Source: an uncultured Eubacteriales bacterium (GTDB lineage: Bacteria > Bacillota > Clostridia > Lachnospirales > Lachnospiraceae). From it: a stretch of 7,395 nt of DNA. Below, piece by piece: positions 6,824 through 7,395 of the stretch; the first letter of the stretch is position 1; each line of letters starts with the position of its first letter. The position numbers were made by a program, and so were the translations under genes. The stretch lies in contig ONWL01000122.1 of the NCBI GenBank assembly GCA_900321525.1, positions 1-7,395 on the forward strand, given 5' to 3'. The notes beneath the pieces were generated by a model, which had not been told where the DNA came from, made no database searches, and worked only from the letters and a program-made list of their open reading frames with translations.

Positions 6824-7188
6824 GTTGTAATAATAGTCCCAACAAAAGAACCATTTAATCGGACCGTCGAACTTAGTGTTATGCCGCTACATGATTTTTG
6901 AAACTGATATCCTGTATGTGCACTATGCACTGTACTTAAATTTCCACCACCACTTTTGCCATTCGTCACATTATACAATGGGCAATGACCTGTTTGTGGA
7001 TGTTTTTCATATCCAATCACCTGCACTGTATGATATCCAGAGCTTCCAGAATTAAACGTTGTTGTTACTTTTGCTGCATTTGCATTGAGTGAAGACCCAA
7101 TAGATGCTGCACTTGCCACCGTAACACTCATACACATTGTAGCCATTATAGTTGCTGCCATTGTTTTTAAAAATTTTTTGTTTCCCAT
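6820..7188 (-). CDS. Small Sec-exported protein A, unknown function
   Basis: This 122-residue protein has a textbook Sec signal peptide: NKKFLK, a hydrophobic core, and ASA at 25-27, predicting cleavage before Ala28 and a mature protein of about 95 residues. The mature part starts with a Ser/Thr/Ala/Asn-rich stretch, then GYEK (59-62), NVT (73-75), GGG-x-L-x-TVH (80-88), GY-x-F-x-K (93-98), RL (110-111) and a beta-branched end. Mature Cys69 and Cys100 could form one disulfide; both are absent from paralogue B (5023-5349). AGGAGG 8 bases upstream and a strong promoter mark it as the first gene of the locus, probably highly expressed. It is followed by a hairpin and then lipoprotein A. The family is not recognised. 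There is no double-glycine leader and no lanthipeptide-type Cys/Ser pattern, so if it is an antimicrobial it is a Sec-dependent, unmodified one; this is speculation. Confidence 0.8.
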   Translation of the reverse strand: MGNKKFLKTMAATIMATMCMSVTVASAASIGSSLNANAAKVTTTFNSGSSGYHTVQVIGYEKHPQTGHCPLYNVTNGKSGGGNLSTVHSAHTGYQFQKSCSGITLSSTVRLNGSFVGTIITT

Positions 7189-7217
7189 GATGATAACCTC
7201 CTATTCTTTCATCAGTA

Positions 7218-7253
7218 CCTCATCATACTATCATAATCGTACTTCTTTGTCAA
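7218..7253 (-). promoter_or_regulatory. SigA-like promoter of exported protein A
   Basis: A perfect TTGACA (7248-7253), a 17-base spacer and TAGTAT (7225-7230) with an extended TG-A form a strong housekeeping-type promoter on the minus strand. The predicted transcript start is near 7218, about 30 bases before the ATG. It is the first promoter of the locus. Confidence 0.82.
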
Positions 7254-7395
7254 GTTGTTTTTTCAATTTAGCATAATTTATTATGAAATTTATTTTCCTT
7301 ACCGCTTTACTTTTATTTTTTTGATAAATTGTGTAACATCTTTCTTTTTTTCGTAAAAATAGTTATCCGCTTAACTTTATCTATTTTACTATACC
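7254..7395 (-). other. AT-rich region upstream of the first promoter, possible regulator sites
   Basis: No gene is seen here. Two direct-repeat-like elements, CCGCTTTACTTTTAT (from 7302) and CCGCTTAACTTTAT (from 7367), are 65 bases apart as read on the plus strand. The second overlaps a dyad, AGTTA-6-TAACT, at 7361-7376. A CATAAT-2-ATTATG palindrome lies at 7272-7285, 18 bases upstream of the -35 box. These could bind a regulator or be chance in AT-rich DNA. Confidence 0.35.

Larger units (their letters stand above)
5472..7188 (-). repeat. Cassette A: exported protein plus lipoprotein (first tandem unit)
   Basis: This unit contains exported protein A, a hairpin and lipoprotein A in that order. 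Both genes are paralogous to those at 3497-5349, in the same order and on the same strand, indicating a segmental tandem duplication followed by divergence. Confidence 0.8.

Noticed and set aside
6797..6825. Promoter with TATAAT before lipoprotein A
   Set aside because: The -10 is perfect but the -35 position reads ACGTGA, and any transcript from it would meet the 6761-6779 hairpin almost at once.
5023..7188. Lactococcin 972-type bacteriocin for the exported proteins
   Set aside because: The small Sec-exported protein plus ABC context is suggestive, but the Trp/Tyr- and His-rich core I associate with that family is missing, and the permease does not match its usual large membrane partner as I know it.
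142..7188. Lanthipeptide locus with LanI-type lipoprotein and LanFEG-type immunity transporter
   Set aside because: There is no modification enzyme, no Cys/Ser/Thr-rich core peptide with a leader, and lipoproteins of about 415 residues are much larger than LanI proteins. The permease is one fused gene rather than separate E and G genes.

Overview
The window reads as a chromosomal accessory locus of a Gram-positive Clostridia-type bacterium, most likely Lachnospiraceae. This is inferred from strong AGGAGG-type ribosome binding sites, SigA-like promoters, lipoproteins of a type I associate with that group, and an ABC-2 transporter. The assignment is not proven. All six convincing genes lie on the minus strand, so the locus reads from the right end of the window to the left. 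I see no tRNA, rRNA, CRISPR array, transposase or phage gene. No gene-free stretch exceeds about 280 bases.

In transcription order: (1) 7254-7395 is an AT-rich upstream region with a short dyad and a pair of direct repeats, followed by a good promoter (TTGACA, 17 bp, TGATAGTAT). (2) 6820-7188 encodes small exported protein A (122 aa, about 95 aa mature, two cysteines). (3) A GC-rich hairpin lies at 6761-6779. (4) 5472-6728 encodes lipoprotein A (418 aa, GTG start). (5) A second promoter (TTGACG, 16 bp, TGATATAAT) precedes (6) small exported protein B (5023-5349, 108 aa, about 81 aa mature, no mature cysteine). (7) A 13-bp-stem hairpin lies at 4945-4978, inside a 278-base AT-rich gap. (8) 3497-4744 encodes lipoprotein B (415 aa). 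(9) 1078-3408 encodes a 776-aa ABC-2 type permease built of two homologous halves. (10) 142-1005 encodes its 287-aa ATPase. Bases 1-141 hold nothing I can identify.

The main observation is that [small exported protein - hairpin - large lipoprotein] occurs twice in tandem. Both members of each unit are homologous to their counterparts, and an ABC-2 transporter follows on the same strand. The exported proteins share a Sec signal peptide cut at the same residue and a C-terminal core (GGG, TVH, GY-F-K, RL). The lipoproteins are closely similar throughout and share an invariant C-x4-C-x-H-x4-C motif ahead of a probable beta-propeller-like repeat region.

I do not recognise the exported protein family and cannot assign it a function. 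The layout would fit a secreted effector or antimicrobial with a cognate surface-anchored partner and a self-protection or export transporter. It would equally fit a secreted ligand with a lipoprotein sensor. Both are inferences from gene order only. The exported genes and intergenic regions look visibly more AT-rich than the transporter genes, so the cassettes may have a different history from the transporter.
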